The notes under the pieces were generated by a model that worked only from the letters and a program-made list of their open reading frames with translations, had not been told where the DNA came from and did no database searches. DNA of 64,000 bases from Aurantiochytrium sp. KH105. Taxonomy: Eukaryota; Sar; Bigyra; Thraustochytrida; Thraustochytriidae. Below, in pieces: positions 1-11,024 of this stretch. The DNA is taken from the NCBI GenBank assembly GCA_003116975.1, contig BGKB01000166.1, positions 62,001-126,000 of the forward strand, written 5' to 3'. Within the stretch, counting starts at the first letter, position 1; the number at the start of each line of letters is the position of its first letter. Position numbers and translations under genes: made by a program.

Positions 1-427
1 GAAATGAATCGAGCAGGCAGGTCAGCAATCCACGTTGCTAGCGCCAGCGCCTTGCCTCGAACGCTCCGAGGCTGTCGGCATGCTCAGTCGCCTTGCCGTC
101 CACGCTGGCTGAGGCGACCGAACGTCCCCGAGAAAGAATTCTTGCATCGCTCTTGCTCGCGCTTGCTCACTTTGACTGTCCCGCCGCGTCATCCCTGTAT
201 GTTCCCGTCGCTGTTATCGTGGCCGTGGTCGCCCAGGATGCGCTCGCATTTGCGAAACGCATCATCTATTCTCCCCTTGCCTGACCATGAGTAAAAGTCC
301 TCGTCTCATTCTTTGCCAATAACCTAGACCTGGTCTCTCGAGGAACGCTTCCTCTTCTTCGAGCGGACGCCGGCGAGAGGGAGCTTGGCGAGAGGGAGCT
401 TAGCGAGAGGGAACGTTGGACGATGTC

Positions 428-496
<69 letters not shown>

Positions 497-755
497 CTGC
501 CAGGGAATAGAATAGAATGATGGCAAGAAATGGCCATGCGCACTTTTTGCATAGGCGTCCAAGGTTGCATCTACGGTTGTTAGGTGTGCGCAGCACCTCG
601 ACGACTTCTTTCATACTTCACTCAATGCAAAACACGCCTCGGTCAAGAGACATCGCCGGCACGCACAGGCTTTCGCACGAACCGCACCGGCGTCGTTAGC
701 ACTCGCGTCCTCTGCAGCGTGAGACCGCGCCAGCGACGAGCACCAAGCGCGACGC
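1..755. other. Upstream stretch without a supported gene
   Basis: No reading frame here looks like a protein. The open frames are short, overlap one another, and are inflated by a CAG run. A degenerate 16-base unit around GCGAGAGGGAGCTT is repeated at about 371-411. The last 100 bases probably hold the promoter and leader of the hydrolase gene that starts at 756, but I see no clear TATA or initiator motif. Confidence 0.5.
431..490 (+). repeat. (CAG)20 trinucleotide repeat
   Basis: About 20 perfect CAG units run without interruption, about 270 bases before the hydrolase start codon. The repeat creates long poly-Leu and poly-Ala frames on the minus strand, which I take as artefacts. It lies outside any supported coding region, so it would be transcribed only if the hydrolase leader is long. 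Confidence 0.95.
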
Positions 756-1592
756 ATGGCGTCTGTTCCCACCTGCTGCCCACCGGGGTCTCATGGCGCA
801 GCTCCGGGGGCCGACCAGGGGAGCCTGCGTGGCGAAAACGTGCGTCTGAGCTCCAGCTCGGGCGAATTTGACATGTACGTGTCGCGGCCGGGTCCTGGCG
901 TGCTTGTGCGAGAGGGCCAGTGCCTAATCTTCTTGCCAGACATCTTTGGCGTCGATTCCGGTCGCACGAAAGTCATCTGTGACACGTTCGCCGCGCAGGG
1001 CTACACTGTCGTGCTTCCTGACGTACAAAAGTACGGAGGCATACCGTCTCCAGACACATTTTCGTGGAAAGTGATGGCCTTGCCATCCTTGTCCTCCTTC
1101 ATGTGGAACAACTCGCGTTCTGTCTTCATGCCAAGGCTTCAACAAGCTGTGCTTCCCTTCGTGCGCAATGAGTTTGGAGCCACCGATATCGCACTCCTTT
1201 GCTTCTGCTGGGGCTGCTATCCAATGACCTGCTTGCTGGAACAGCAGGAATCGAATATTCGATGTGCAGTTGGTTTCCATCCCAGTCTCCTGGTCTCTCG
1301 TTTCTACTGGGAGAACCGCCAAAAGCAACTGGCTGCTGTCCAAGTGCCCATGTTATTCTTGTCGGGGAAGAATGATCCCTCTGACGTCATGCCCAACGGC
1401 CTTGCAGATAAGGCCATGCAGAAGAAACCTTTTGCCAAAGAATGCAAGTTCAAGCTTTACAAGGACATGGTCCATGGCTGGGTAAATCGCGGAGATCTCG
1501 AGCAGCCCGATATCGCTACGGCGTACAAGGCCTCACTCGACGATGCAACAGAATTTCTGGCCAAGATTATGCCCGTTGCTGAAAAGGAGTAA
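756..1592 (+). CDS. Dienelactone hydrolase-family protein
   Basis: A 278-residue alpha/beta hydrolase of the dienelactone hydrolase (carboxymethylenebutenolidase) family. Members hydrolyse ester or lactone bonds with a Cys-His-Asp triad. The family cysteine elbow (GxCxG-like) appears as FCWGC with Cys151 as the likely nucleophile. The acid residue is in KNDPSD (Asp207 or Asp210), and the histidine is His240 in VHGW, close to the C-terminus as usual. The strand-1 region IFLPDIFGV is typical of the family. The family is about 230-250 residues, so this protein carries an extra N-terminal tail of about 35 residues. That tail starts MASVPTCCPP and looks like neither a clear signal peptide nor a clear mitochondrial presequence. 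The chosen ATG is the first in frame. The natural substrate cannot be told from sequence, and eukaryotic paralogues are often annotated only as DLH-like. Confidence 0.88.
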   Translation: MASVPTCCPPGSHGAAPGADQGSLRGENVRLSSSSGEFDMYVSRPGPGVLVREGQCLIFLPDIFGVDSGRTKVICDTFAAQGYTVVLPDVQKYGGIPSPDTFSWKVMALPSLSSFMWNNSRSVFMPRLQQAVLPFVRNEFGATDIALLCFCWGCYPMTCLLEQQESNIRCAVGFHPSLLVSRFYWENRQKQLAAVQVPMLFLSGKNDPSDVMPNGLADKAMQKKPFAKECKFKLYKDMVHGWVNRGDLEQPDIATAYKASLDDATEFLAKIMPVAEKE

Positions 1593-2140
1593 CGTACGAG
1601 ATGTTTGCCTTTGCCCTGCTTGCTTCAATACCAGTTGTTGTGTCCAAGACAAGTTAATTCAGCACGTCTCCACATTTCAATGCAGCTCACTCGTGTCGGA
1701 TCGAGTCGAGTCGAGTCGAGTCGAGTCGAGTCGATGCAATAACTTAGTATAAAGCCGTTTATTCAAATCGTGTTATCATCATTTGATTCATTGCTTGGTT
1801 ATCTGAAATTTCAGGGAGAGAAGTGTGGCAAGGCCACGTGCCAATCGTAGTAATTGTAGTTGTTGTAATTGTTGCTGCTCTTGTTGTTGTTGTAAAAGTA
1901 GTGAAAAAAAAAGGAAAGAAGAAAGAAAGAAAGAAGCGCGTCCCAAAAGAGTAAAGGGGGCGTCGCTTACCTGTTTGCAGTCTTTGCAAGAAAGAAGCAG
2001 AGTAGAGTACGACAAAAAAAAAAGAAAGCGAAGAAATCGAAGGGGGGAAAAAAAAACCTGCAGCGCAGACGCAGGCACCGTCATGGGTGATGCTTCAATA
2101 TCAAGAGTGAGCTCCCTCCTCGCCCTCGAACGTAGCCAGC
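1593..2140. other. Convergent intergenic region with simple repeats
   Basis: This lies between the hydrolase (+) and the large minus-strand gene, whose stop is at 2141. It holds a pentanucleotide repeat (1701-1734), a GTT/GTA-rich stretch (about 1849-1894) and purine-rich AAAGAAAG tracts (about 1897-2060). I see no coding signal. Both flanking genes end towards it, so it should contain their 3' ends. Confidence 0.5.
1701..1734 (+). repeat. (TCGAG)n pentanucleotide repeat
   Basis: Six TCGAG units followed by TCGA lie about 110 bases after the hydrolase stop codon, probably within or just past its 3' untranslated region. Confidence 0.9.
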
Positions 2141-3077
2141 CTACCCTGTCACGTGCAACAACAGGTCACGGACCACCGTAAAGTTGTCTTGAAGCTCCTT
2201 GCGTTCACAAGGTGTGAGAATGTGCTCTCGTTTGGGACGAATCGCCGCAAGGCAGCGCAAAATGCCCTCCGAGGTCGCACGTTGCAAAAGGTCCGCTAGA
2301 AGCTGCTCGTGACCCGACGCCTCGAGCGTGCTGACGCATTCTGAAGCCAAATGATCCACAAAACTCGCAGGCAAGCCAAAGTGCGGCACAACGCGAACGA
2401 CGGCCGCGAGCAAAAGAAGAATGTCCAAAACTTCGGAACTGCCTTTGAGACTGCGCAGCGAGCGAACATACACCATTTGCTTGAGGAGCGCGCGCGTAAA
2501 GGTCACGCCCTGCGCTGCCAGCATCGACACCGTCGCACTTTGCGAGCGGAGCTCCATAGCCACACTCTTGGCGCCCTCCCGTGCTGTCTGGCCATCCCCT
2601 TCGACCTCAAGACCGTCCATGGCACGTGCTCCATTCTCTGCCGCGTGCGCAAGCGCATGTTCCACATTGATTGGTCCCCGGTCATCAAGACGCTGGTAGG
2701 CGTCACGCTTGTACCAGGGTGCATGTGGCGTTGTCACGTAGTCCAAAGAGGCCTGCCCCATGTGCTTGAAGGACTCGTCCCAGCCGCGCGGGGGAGCACG
2801 CGTGCCCGACCGGGAAGAGTAGTCTTTGCCTTCGTAGGGAGCCCTCTCCCGTTTCCCCGAGCTGAACTCACGGTGATGACGATCGAGCCAGGCGTCGAAC
2901 TCGCTGTGCGGGATATCTTCCGTGGCCGAGGCAGCAGAGGTCATCGACGCCGCAGACGCCGTGGAGGTCGTCGACAAGGCCGAAGAGAGCGGCGCACCCG
3001 GTGCACTGCCCGTTTTGTTCGTGCCGTGGCTTCGGCTGTTGCTGCTGCTCGTGGTGTTCGTAGAATTCACCATCTGA

Positions 3078-3116
<39 letters not shown>

Positions 3117-4855
3117 ATGTGGACACGCAGGTCGGTGTCTCTGGCGCCCGGGCCAGAGCTGCCGGCCCCGGCAGACGAGGCCGTCTTGCGTGACGAAGTT
3201 GACCCAGCGCTCGAAATACTGGCATTGCTACTCGAAGAGCTCGAGGCGCTAATTTGACGAACCGCCGCAAATCCAGACCGCGCGTTGTGACCACTGGCAG
3301 CCTTCTGACCCCTGCTAGAGCTCGGAAAGTCAGGCCGCTGTGCACGCCATAGACCCATCTTGTCGTCATCTTCCTCGTTGATATCGTCATCATCGTCCAA
3401 AGCCGCATCCGCGTGCTTGGGTTCGCGCCTGCGACGCGCGTCTCCGTGCTCATATCCCCCCATGTGGCGATACTCGTCTTGCGCGTGCATGTTTCCACCT
3501 TGAGACTTGTTGTTGTTGTTGTAATTGTTGTAGTTGTAGTACAACTCTTTTGCGGCAGCCTCCCTGTCCGCCTCATGAAGCATGCCAAAAATGCTACGAA
3601 CAGTGCTGCGCAAAGGCCGGCTGCGTTCGTCTTTGACGAGGCCGGTCTGTGAGCGGTCCCGTCGCGCCGATCTCCAGCGTTTGCCGTCCCATACGAGCTC
3701 TCTCGAAGCCTTGCGACGTTTGTCGCTTGCGCCCGACGTCCCCGTCATGTCTGCTCGCCCGCGCTTACGATGCCGCGACGTCGACCCTCGCGTCGCAGTC
3801 GAAGCCACTGCATAGGAAGAGGACGACGATGATGCAGTCGTTGTTGAAGTGGCCGCCGCAGTAGCAGCAGCATGGGGAGGAGCAACAGCAGCAGCTGTGG
3901 TGGCGAGCGGCCGTGCAGACGCTGTGGCCGAAGTCGCGCCTGCGATCTCGGTGGGCTGTGGCCTCCTTTGCCGGGCGATCTTGCCGGTCTGCGCATCGGC
4001 GCCACCGTCGCTGCTGCTCGATTCGTCGCCCTCGGAAGAAGGCGTGGCCGACGAGGAGGCAAAGTCAGAGCTCTCCTGCGAGTCGGCGTCGGTGTCCAGC
4101 ACCATGGTTGAGTTCTCGTACACAAAGGCGCTCGGCCATGCGTTGACGAGGTCGGCGCTGGCGAGGCCTTGGTCGTGGCGCACGCCGGCGGTCTCGCGCG
4201 GGACCAGGCCCGCGTCCTGCAGTTCCTGGGAATAGGCCTGGCAGACGCCGAGGATCTGCTCAGCGGCCTGGCGGCGCGTGCTCACGTGGAGGCTGGGGTC
4301 CACGTAGTCGACGAGGAGCACAGGGTCGACCTGCGCGCCAAAGCACCAGCGGCCGTAGACGAACTCGCCGTTGATCCACTTGCGGCGCATGCGAAAGACG
4401 AGATGGATGCCGAGGCTGCTGCGCGCCTTGCGCAGCACGTCCGAGGCGTGGTTCGTGAACCAGTGCGGCGTCCCGGGCCTGGGAATCCACTCGGTAGGCG
4501 TGGCAGGGCAGTCCCTGCGGTAGATTTTACAAAAGTAGAAGAGGTACGCGGTGGCCAGCTCGCTGCGCAGCGTGCAGCACAGCGAGGTGCTCGCGTTAAG
4601 GGCCGTGGCCGAGGAGTCGAGCGTGACGAATTCCGAGCTCAGGAACGCGAGCAGCGGGTGCGAGCGCAGCATTTCGGACTCGTCCTCGTCGTCGATCTCC
4701 ATGTCGTCGTCCTCCATGCGCTCGTTGCTCGACGACGACCCGTCCCCGTTCATCCCATTGTTGTTGTTGTTATTGTCGACGCGGTCGTCGCCCTCGTCGC
4801 TGTCCTCGTTCGCGTCGTGGGCGTCGCCGCCCCGGACCTCCTCCTCCTGCATCAT
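2141..4855 (-). CDS. Low-complexity protein of unknown function
   Basis: A 904-residue frame on the minus strand that I do not recognise. It has a disordered acidic and Asn/Ser-rich N-terminus (residues 1-60), then an ordered block (about 65-220) rich in aromatic residues, including WIPRPGTPHWF and GRWCFGAQVDP. A long middle part of Ser, Ala, Thr and Asn runs follows (about 250-700), and an ordered helical C-terminus (about 770-904). The poly-Ser run is encoded by an AGC repeat at about 3081-3117. There are several basic clusters (for example RHRKRGR and DKRRK), so a nuclear location is plausible. The ordered ends argue for a real gene rather than a chance frame. The first two codons are both ATG. 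The gene is convergent with the hydrolase. Confidence 0.75.
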
Positions 4856-4900
4856 CCCGGGGCCCTCGCCCCCGAGCCGCCGTCTCCGCCGTCCCTTCCC

Positions 4901-4901
4901 N
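4901..4901. other. Undetermined base (n)
   Basis: A single n lies 46 bases upstream of the minus-strand start codon at 4855. It may be a base-call ambiguity or a closed assembly gap. The second n in the window (14472) does sit on a real break in a gene, so this site deserves the same suspicion. Confidence 0.9.
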
Positions 4902-5091
4902 GCCCGCCGCTCCTCCGCGCGCTGCCCCGCGCTCGTCCCCCGCGCGCCGCGGCCTCCCGCGCGACCGCGCTCGCTCGCAGCGCAGCGCCGCGGCCCGACG
5001 CTGGAGCGCAGCCTTCTTGCTTTCTGCTTGCCGCTTTCCCTCGCGCCTTCTTTCCTGTTTCTCTCTCTCGCCCGCTCGCGTTCATCTCCTG

Positions 5092-5214
5092 CATTCGTTC
5101 ATTCACTCATTCATTCATTCATTCATTCATTCCTGCATTCATTCATTCATTCATTCATTCATTCATTCATTCATTCATTCCATTCATTCATTCATTCATT
5201 CATTCATTCATTCC
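5092..5214 (+). repeat. (ATTC)n tetranucleotide array
   Basis: About 120 bases of ATTC units, with a few interruptions (a TCCTG break near 5131-5135 and a one-base phase change near 5181). It lies about 240-360 bases upstream of the minus-strand gene start at 4855. The array stays open in several frames (poly His-Ser-Phe-Ile), which produces spurious long frames. Confidence 0.95.
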
Positions 5215-7225
5215 TCGCTCCTTCATTCCTTCATTCACGCACAGAGAGACAGGCGGGCAGGCAGCGCGCCGCCTCTCCTTGTCTCCGGGTCGCTTTTCTC
5301 CTTTCCTGTCCTTCCCTTCTTGCTCCTTCTTTCTTTCTTGGCGCTGCTCGCGGCGCAAGAATAGCTGGCTCGGCGCGGCCAGGGGGCTGGCCACTCGACC
5401 ACAGCGCGCGGCAGCCCGCGCGCCGCCCCCCCTGCAGCGGACCCGCAGTGGTGGCGGGCGCCCGCGCGCAGAAAGGGCGCGAAGGGAAGGTGCGGGGAGG
5501 GAGGGGGGCCACTCGCGTCGCGACCTGCGCGGAGAGTGAGAGAGGGCGGGTTGCGGGGGGTGCGGAGCGGGAAAACCCGCAGCACGTCAGTTTCGGAATC
5601 GCGGATCAACAGAGTGTGGGGTGAAAAAGAGCAGTGGGGGCGAGCGGCGAGAGAGGGAGCGAGGGACATGGAAAGGCAGAAGAATGGCGAGAGCGCCACG
5701 AGAGCGCTGCGAGAACGCGCTCGCGATAACATGCCGCGCCAGCTAGACGCAGCTAGACGCAGCAGCCGCTGCGAGCGGAGACGATGCTGCGAGAGCGCGT
5801 CGACGATTGTACGCAGAACTGGACGAACGTGGGGCGCAGCACTGCCCCCGGCCTCATTCGGGCCCGCGGGATGCGGCGCCGGGCACGGCGATGCCGGCCG
5901 GCGATACCGGTCTGCCGTCTGCCCCAGACCGGGCAGGAGGGGAATGTGGGAAAGGCCACGTCGCTGCGGGGAGGGGACAGCGCGGCCCGCGCGATGCCCG
6001 CGAGTATCGCGCGGCACCTGCAACACGGGAATCGCGCCATTGCGCACTTGCGCGGCGCCCAACAAGTGAGTGCAATGGACGCAAACCGGCACCCCCGCTG
6101 TGGGGACCTAAAGAGGCCTCAGGGCCCCCAAGCGGGTACCGGCCTCGCCAAGAATGAGTATTCGGGATCGTGAAAGCAATCCCCAATCCCGTTCACCTCT
6201 CTCTAAAAGAACAAAAACTGACTGGTCGCCCGGCCTGCCAGGTCGCCGGGAAAGAGAGGCCGACTGGGCCCGCGGACGCTCTTGGCGAGGACGGCGGATG
6301 TGCGTGGAGAAGAAACTTCGGCCTGGGGAGAGAGAGACAGAGATGATTGAGAGTCGAAGAAGAAGAGGGGAAAAGATAGAAAAATAAGAAGACGAGGGCT
6401 CCAAGACCGACGCACGGGGCCCTTCTTATCGCGCGTGTACAAAGGCGAAGATCGATTGATTTGAGGTCTGAATTTAGAGTAAAAATTAATTACGAAGCGC
6501 GCGCAGCTTGCGTAGGCGCGGTCAGCTTGCGTGTTGGAAAAGAAAACACGCACTGCACCATCATTAGTTGCAGGAGAGAAGTAAATTGCGCCTTCGCTTC
6601 GCTTTCTTTCTTTCCTATCTTTCCTAGGTAGTCGTGAGGACCACGATGTCGGCAGGTCGCAGTTCTTTTTCCAAGGTCAACGTGCGAGACCAGAGGCGTC
6701 AAGAACGATACATCTACCAGCCAGTTTGCGAATCAGCCAGATTGCGGAGTGAAGTTAAACAATCATAAAACAACAATGTTTTTTTTTTTTGTTATTGTGG
6801 TTGTTTCCTCTTTCAGCATCGGGTCCGATTGGATCCATCGAACTCAAAGAAGACAATAAGTAGCACGACGCGCTCAGGCATCAAATCAAGGCCCTTCTTG
6901 ACTTGCTCTTCCTTCGTTTCTAAGGGTCGAAAAAGCAAAACAGAAGAACACGCGCGCCCGAAAGTAACTCGAAGACAGAAATGCAGTGGGTGCGAAATGG
7001 CGAACGTTCACCACTTCTGTCGTTGGCGCTGTGAAATCAACAACTTTTGCATCCTTCTCATCTCTTTCTGCCTCTCTCTCTCTCTCTCAATCTCTCTCAT
7101 TTTCGATAATTTCCTCGCCTTTTGAATTGACGTGCTGGCGCGTTGTACATCGCAGAAACAAAATTCGCACATCTCATCACGGAGAAAGAGGTGATTTCTT
7201 CCGATACAGTACAGCAAATTGACAA

Positions 7226-8047
7226 TCAGCGCACGGGACCGATCGCCGTGAGGGGCCACAGACGGAAAAATACACGTCCCTTGATGAGACCCATTGGCAC
7301 CGCGCCGTATGCGCGCGAGTCCGTAGAATTCTTCGGATTGTCTCCCTCGAGCCACACCCGACCCTTTGGAACCTTGACGATTCGGTCCCGCTCGTACGAG
7401 TACCGCTGCGCTACACGTACACGCTCCCCCGGCATGCCCTTGACGCGCTTGCACACCGTCTGCCTAGGATTCGTCGGCGACTGCGCAATGACAATGTCGC
7501 CCTTTTCGATCTTGAGCCGCAGCGGCGAGATCCTATCCACAAGCACAATATCACCCGCGCTTGAAAACGTCGGCAGCATCGACGGGCCCACGCACATGGT
7601 CACCTCGAACACATACGTGTTCACCACGTACAGGAACGAGCCAAACTTGAGCAGCTTCCACGAGTTGTGCATCATCGTCTTGACACGCCGCGCCTTGGCG
7701 TCAGCGTCGTCCTCTTCCGCCCCCGCCCGCGCCTGCAGGCCGCAACGCTCAGCGCGCCGTCGAGGCTGGCCGTTCGGAAGCGCCTCGGGCGGCGCTCGGT
7801 CCCGTCGCGCACCGAGCCAGGGGCCGCAAGCCTCGCGGCAAGCGCGCGCGATCGCGAATGCGGCTTGGCGCTCGCGCTCGCTGGCGCTGCGGCGATGTGG
7901 CCCAAACCTTCCTCGCACGCCGCGGCCGGGCAGAAAGAGGCCCAACGGGTCTTGCGCCTCACGTCCAAGTTCAAGTGCCGAGTCGGGCGCAACAGAAGCA
8001 AGAAAGCCTGAATGAAGGCTGCGCGCGCGCGCGTGCTGGGCGAGCAT
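7226..8047 (-). CDS. IMP1: Mitochondrial inner membrane protease subunit 1
   Basis: An S26-family signal peptidase of the IMP1 type, which removes sorting signals from proteins delivered to the mitochondrial intermembrane space. The catalytic Ser is in the motif GPSMLPTF, and the catalytic Lys is in CKRVKGMPGE, where the family has KRV.G.PGD. The C-terminal box WLEGDNPKNSTDSRAYGAV matches the family GDNxxxSxDSRxYG box. One hydrophobic segment (FGSFLYVVNTYVF) precedes the serine, as usual. I take the ATG at 8047, which gives a 273-residue protein with an Arg-rich N-terminus, MLAQHARARSLHSGF, that could target mitochondria. The ATG at 7675 would give a 149-residue protein of normal IMP1 length and is a serious alternative. 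The frame upstream of 8047 has only a TTG codon. The next gene diverges from this one, with starts about 190 bases apart. Confidence 0.88.
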   Translation of the reverse strand: MLAQHARARSLHSGFLASVAPDSALELGREAQDPLGLFLPGRGVRGRFGPHRRSASERERQAAFAIARACREACGPWLGARRDRAPPEALPNGQPRRRAERCGLQARAGAEEDDADAKARRVKTMMHNSWKLLKFGSFLYVVNTYVFEVTMCVGPSMLPTFSSAGDIVLVDRISPLRLKIEKGDIVIAQSPTNPRQTVCKRVKGMPGERVRVAQRYSYERDRIVKVPKGRVWLEGDNPKNSTDSRAYGAVPMGLIKGRVFFRLWPLTAIGPVR

Positions 8048-8240
8048 GGGCAACCAGGCTGCGGCCCTGCAAGGCCGCGCGTCGCTCGTGCCGAGTGCGA
8101 GGCGGTTTACGCTTTGTAGGTTTCCGATGACGATCAATCGCAAGAGAGGAAAGAAAAGAATAGAAGAAAACGCTCCCAAGAACTGGGACGACTGACTGCT
8201 TCATCTACATGATCAAGACCTCGCGCGTGATGTGGACAAT

Positions 8241-10584
8241 ATGATCCAGCGGCATAATGACTGCGGTGCTCCGCTCGCAATTGATGCAGCAAAATTTGCT
8301 TTCGTGACAGACCTCCCGGAACACGTGCGTTGAACACTAAATGTCAAGAACCCCGGGGCCCAAAAGCATTGATTTATTCGCTTACTTCAATGCGTCGCGC
8401 CCATCGGCTGACAAGCTGACCTCTCCATAAGCTTACTAACATGTTCTTCGAGCGATCCAACAGGACGTAAAAGCTGCTTTCAACGCTTTTGATGTGCAGA
8501 AAAGAGGCATTGTCGACGCATGCGAAACAATGGCCACAATTGCTCTCATCGCAAGTCTCGAGCAAAACGAAAAGATGGCCGTCATATACCGCCTTTTTGA
8601 CTTTGGAAATAGAGGATCACTCACGCTAGACGAGGTTGTCATCCTACTTCACGCGGTTGCATCCGGCGCTCGCAAGCTTGACAGTGCCGTCCCGTGCCCG
8701 GAGATAGAAGTCGTCGAAGCACTTGTGAAAAGGACGTTCATGCGCGTGGGGAAGACCGTTGACGAAGAAGTCAGTGCGGACGAACTCGCTTTATTTTGCC
8801 AGCTGAATTCGGCAATTGCCAATTTCTTTCGTTATATTACTGGAGCAGCACAACTTGGGCGCATCGCTCCAGGGCAGCAATGGCGAGATCCAGACTTTGA
8901 CAATATTGAACATGTCTTGTACGGTTCGTGCGCCGCGCAGGAAGCTGCGGCCTTTCAGCTACGGCCGTTTGGTAGCGCGGCCAACTTTTGCTGGCGTGAC
9001 CCTCCAAGCGACTACGTGGTCATTGTGCCCGATGATGTCATCCTTTCGCGAGTGTGCCCTGGCTTTGCACCGTCCACAGCCGTCGCAGAGGCTCTCAGCA
9101 TCGTCGCTATACGTCCGAAACTCTTGCATCGCCTGTTTGTCATCACCGGGCAAGAGGGTGCGGGTCGATTCACGCTACGGTTCTTCTACAAGGGTGAATG
9201 GGCGCTCGTCTCTGTTGATGAGCGCATTCTTTCATCGCGAGCAGACTGCTGCACTTCGTGCGGATCCCACAAAAGGCCCTTTGCTGGTTTCTCGCATGCC
9301 ACAGACCACGCTGCCGAGGTGTGGATGCACGTGATTGAAAAGGGACTCGCCAAACTCACAGGGTCTTTTGCCGCTTTGTCCACCCTCTCTGTCCTCGATG
9401 TCTTGCAGACACTCACAGGTGGCGCGAGCTCTCTATGTCCATTGGGTGTCAACCCAGCCGAGACGTTCAAGCTGCTCCATCGGGGTTCCTTGCAGGGAGT
9501 GCTGGGTCTGTACAGACGTCTACCTGCTTCTGGGACAGAGCGGCAAAGTCTCGAGGCACGCCTTGGTCGCGATGCCCGCCGACAAGCCCGTGGCATTGTC
9601 CCTGGCGTCTTATACGTAGTCACTGGCGTCCATCCCGGTGCCGTGGATTTGCGAGCTTCTGCTTGTATACGAAAAAATGCACGCCAAGCCGACGACGCTG
9701 CGGTGCAGCCCGACGAAAAGATTGCTGAACGAGAGGCACCAGCCGAGACCACGGATGAAGAAAAAGCAACAGACAAAGAAATGGAACAGCAGCAGATTGA
9801 AAAGCAGCGTCCGCCAAGGCGTGCCCCTGGTCTGTTCTCCATGCCTTTCGAAGAGGTCGTGGAGCTTTTCGATGACACGGTCATGTGTCAAATTTTCGAA
9901 CCAGAGCGCTGGTATTCGCGGAGTCTGCGTGCGCGAATGATGGCCAGCGGACCGCTGTCCGGGCCGGCATGGGCACAAGGTGACCAGCATTGTCTCGAAA
10001 TTCATGCAGAGAACGCAACCGTGCAAGTCTCGGTCTTTCAAGGGGATCATGGTGTACGTGGTGCAGTCTCTTGTGCCATTCTTGCGCACGAATTTGGCAA
10101 TGCCCACGATGGGCTTGCAGTTCCAGCGACGCTCGTACGTCGTGGCATGCTGCAGGGCCCCGGACCAGTGGTCGACATGAACCAGTACTCGTCATCGGTT
10201 GAAATGTCGTTGCCACGAGGCAAGTATGTGGTTGTCGTTATGGACGATCGCGCAGGAACAGAAGTCGAGTATGCTTTGCGATTGCATTGCAAGCATCTTC
10301 CAGACCTGTCTGCAGCAGAAATATTTTCGTTTTGGGCCAACAGCGACGTCGATTGGCAAGATGTGGAGTCCGCGCGAGACGAGGCACTCGCATCCGGCGC
10401 GACTGATAAGTTGTCCGCGGCCCAGCTTCAAGACGCATGCGTGGTTCATGAACCGCATCTGACGTTGCAAGGTGGTCCTCACAGAGAACTCGACGCCCTT
10501 GTCGCACATTTGCACGCTCTCGCCGCAGAGCATGTACGCGACCAGGCTTGTCTTGCACTCGCGCCAAAAATACATGAAGAATAA
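8241..10584 (+). CDS. EF-hand, calpain-like protein lacking the catalytic triad
   Basis: I infer two exons, 8241-8324 and 8464-10584, giving 734 residues. The downstream frame has no ATG at its start, but a perfect TACTAAC branch site (8434-8440) precedes an acceptor at 8463. A GTGCGT donor at 8325 joins in phase to a short ATG exon. Residues about 29-100 resemble two EF-hand-like helices (FNAFDVQKRGIVD and YRLFDFGNRGSLTLDE). Residues about 170-440 follow the calpain protease fold (FYKGEWALVSVDER, VIEKGLAKLTGSFAAL). Residues from about 484 match the region before calpain domain III (GLFSMPFEEVVELF), followed by a domain III-like sandwich. The usual GDCW cysteine site is not seen. The His site, normally GLVKGHAYSVTG, reads GIVPGVLYVVTG near residue 405. 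The asparagine box NPWG is absent. It is therefore probably non-proteolytic. The stop codon lies inside an AATAAA. Confidence 0.75.
8434..8440 (+). other. TACTAAC intron branch-site motif
   Basis: A perfect match to the yeast-type branch-point consensus, 23 bases before the inferred acceptor at 8463. It is the main evidence that the calpain-like gene has an upstream exon. The intron spans 8325-8463 (139 bases). Confidence 0.7.
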
Positions 10585-10585
10585 A
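10580..10585 (+). terminator. AATAAA overlapping the stop codon
   Basis: The TAA stop of the calpain-like gene is embedded in AATAAA, so a polyadenylation-type signal overlaps the end of the reading frame. The same arrangement occurs at 24252 and 60972. Confidence 0.45.
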
Positions 10586-10724
10586 ACGCGAGAAGTAAAC
10601 TTCCCCGAATTACTTTTTGCTGCAAACCTTTTTGCTGCGAACCTTGTCTTGTCCAAAATTCTATCAGAAACATTCTTACCACTTGCCAGCCCTTTGCAGC
10701 ATGAACGTACAACGCGGCCCTGGC

Positions 10725-10751
10725 CAACAACAACAACAACAACAACAACAA
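10725..10751 (+). repeat. (CAA)9 trinucleotide repeat
   Basis: Nine CAA units in the 440-base interval between the calpain-like gene and the SNARE gene. No gene is visible in that interval. A TATA-like TATACTCG lies at about 11011, 14 bases before the SNARE start codon. Confidence 0.9.
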
Positions 10752-11024
10752 GTATGTGTAGAGCTCGGCCATACAGTATGTGCCGCCAAGTCATCCCATC
10801 CAAACCCATGCTTTAGCTCGCCAAACGCACTCTCCCTCTGCTCTTTTCATCGTGACGTCATGAAAGTATGTCTTGACAATCACAGATGATCACAGAGGCG
10901 GAAAGCCAGCTCGGACACTGCAGCAGAACCTCTTTGCGAGGCAAGACACGGCACGACAAAGCACGCGCGAGGCGAGGCGAGGCAAGGCTAGGCAAGGCGA
11001 AGCAAGGGCTTATACTCGTAGGCG

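Larger units (their letters stand above)
4856..7225. other. 2.4 kb gene-poor region
   Basis: I find no convincing gene here. The first half is very GC-rich, with many overlapping open frames on both strands rich in Arg, Ala and Pro, which is expected by chance at this composition. The second half (about 6400-7140) is AT-richer and holds short CT repeats near 7076-7101. The region begins at the 5' end of one minus-strand gene and ends at the 3' end of another. It contains an ATTC tetranucleotide array and one undetermined base. An RNA gene or a gene with many short exons cannot be excluded by eye. Confidence 0.45.

Noticed and set aside
4169-5624. Long plus-strand frames (456 and 357 codons) opposite the unknown minus-strand gene
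   Set aside because: They include the ATTC array read as His-Ser-Phe-Ile repeats and the undetermined base. The rest is antisense to the minus-strand frame.
5235-6092. 285-codon minus-strand frame in the 2.4 kb gap
   Set aside because: Arg-, Pro- and Ala-rich with no motif; expected by chance at this GC content, and competing frames on both strands are equally open.
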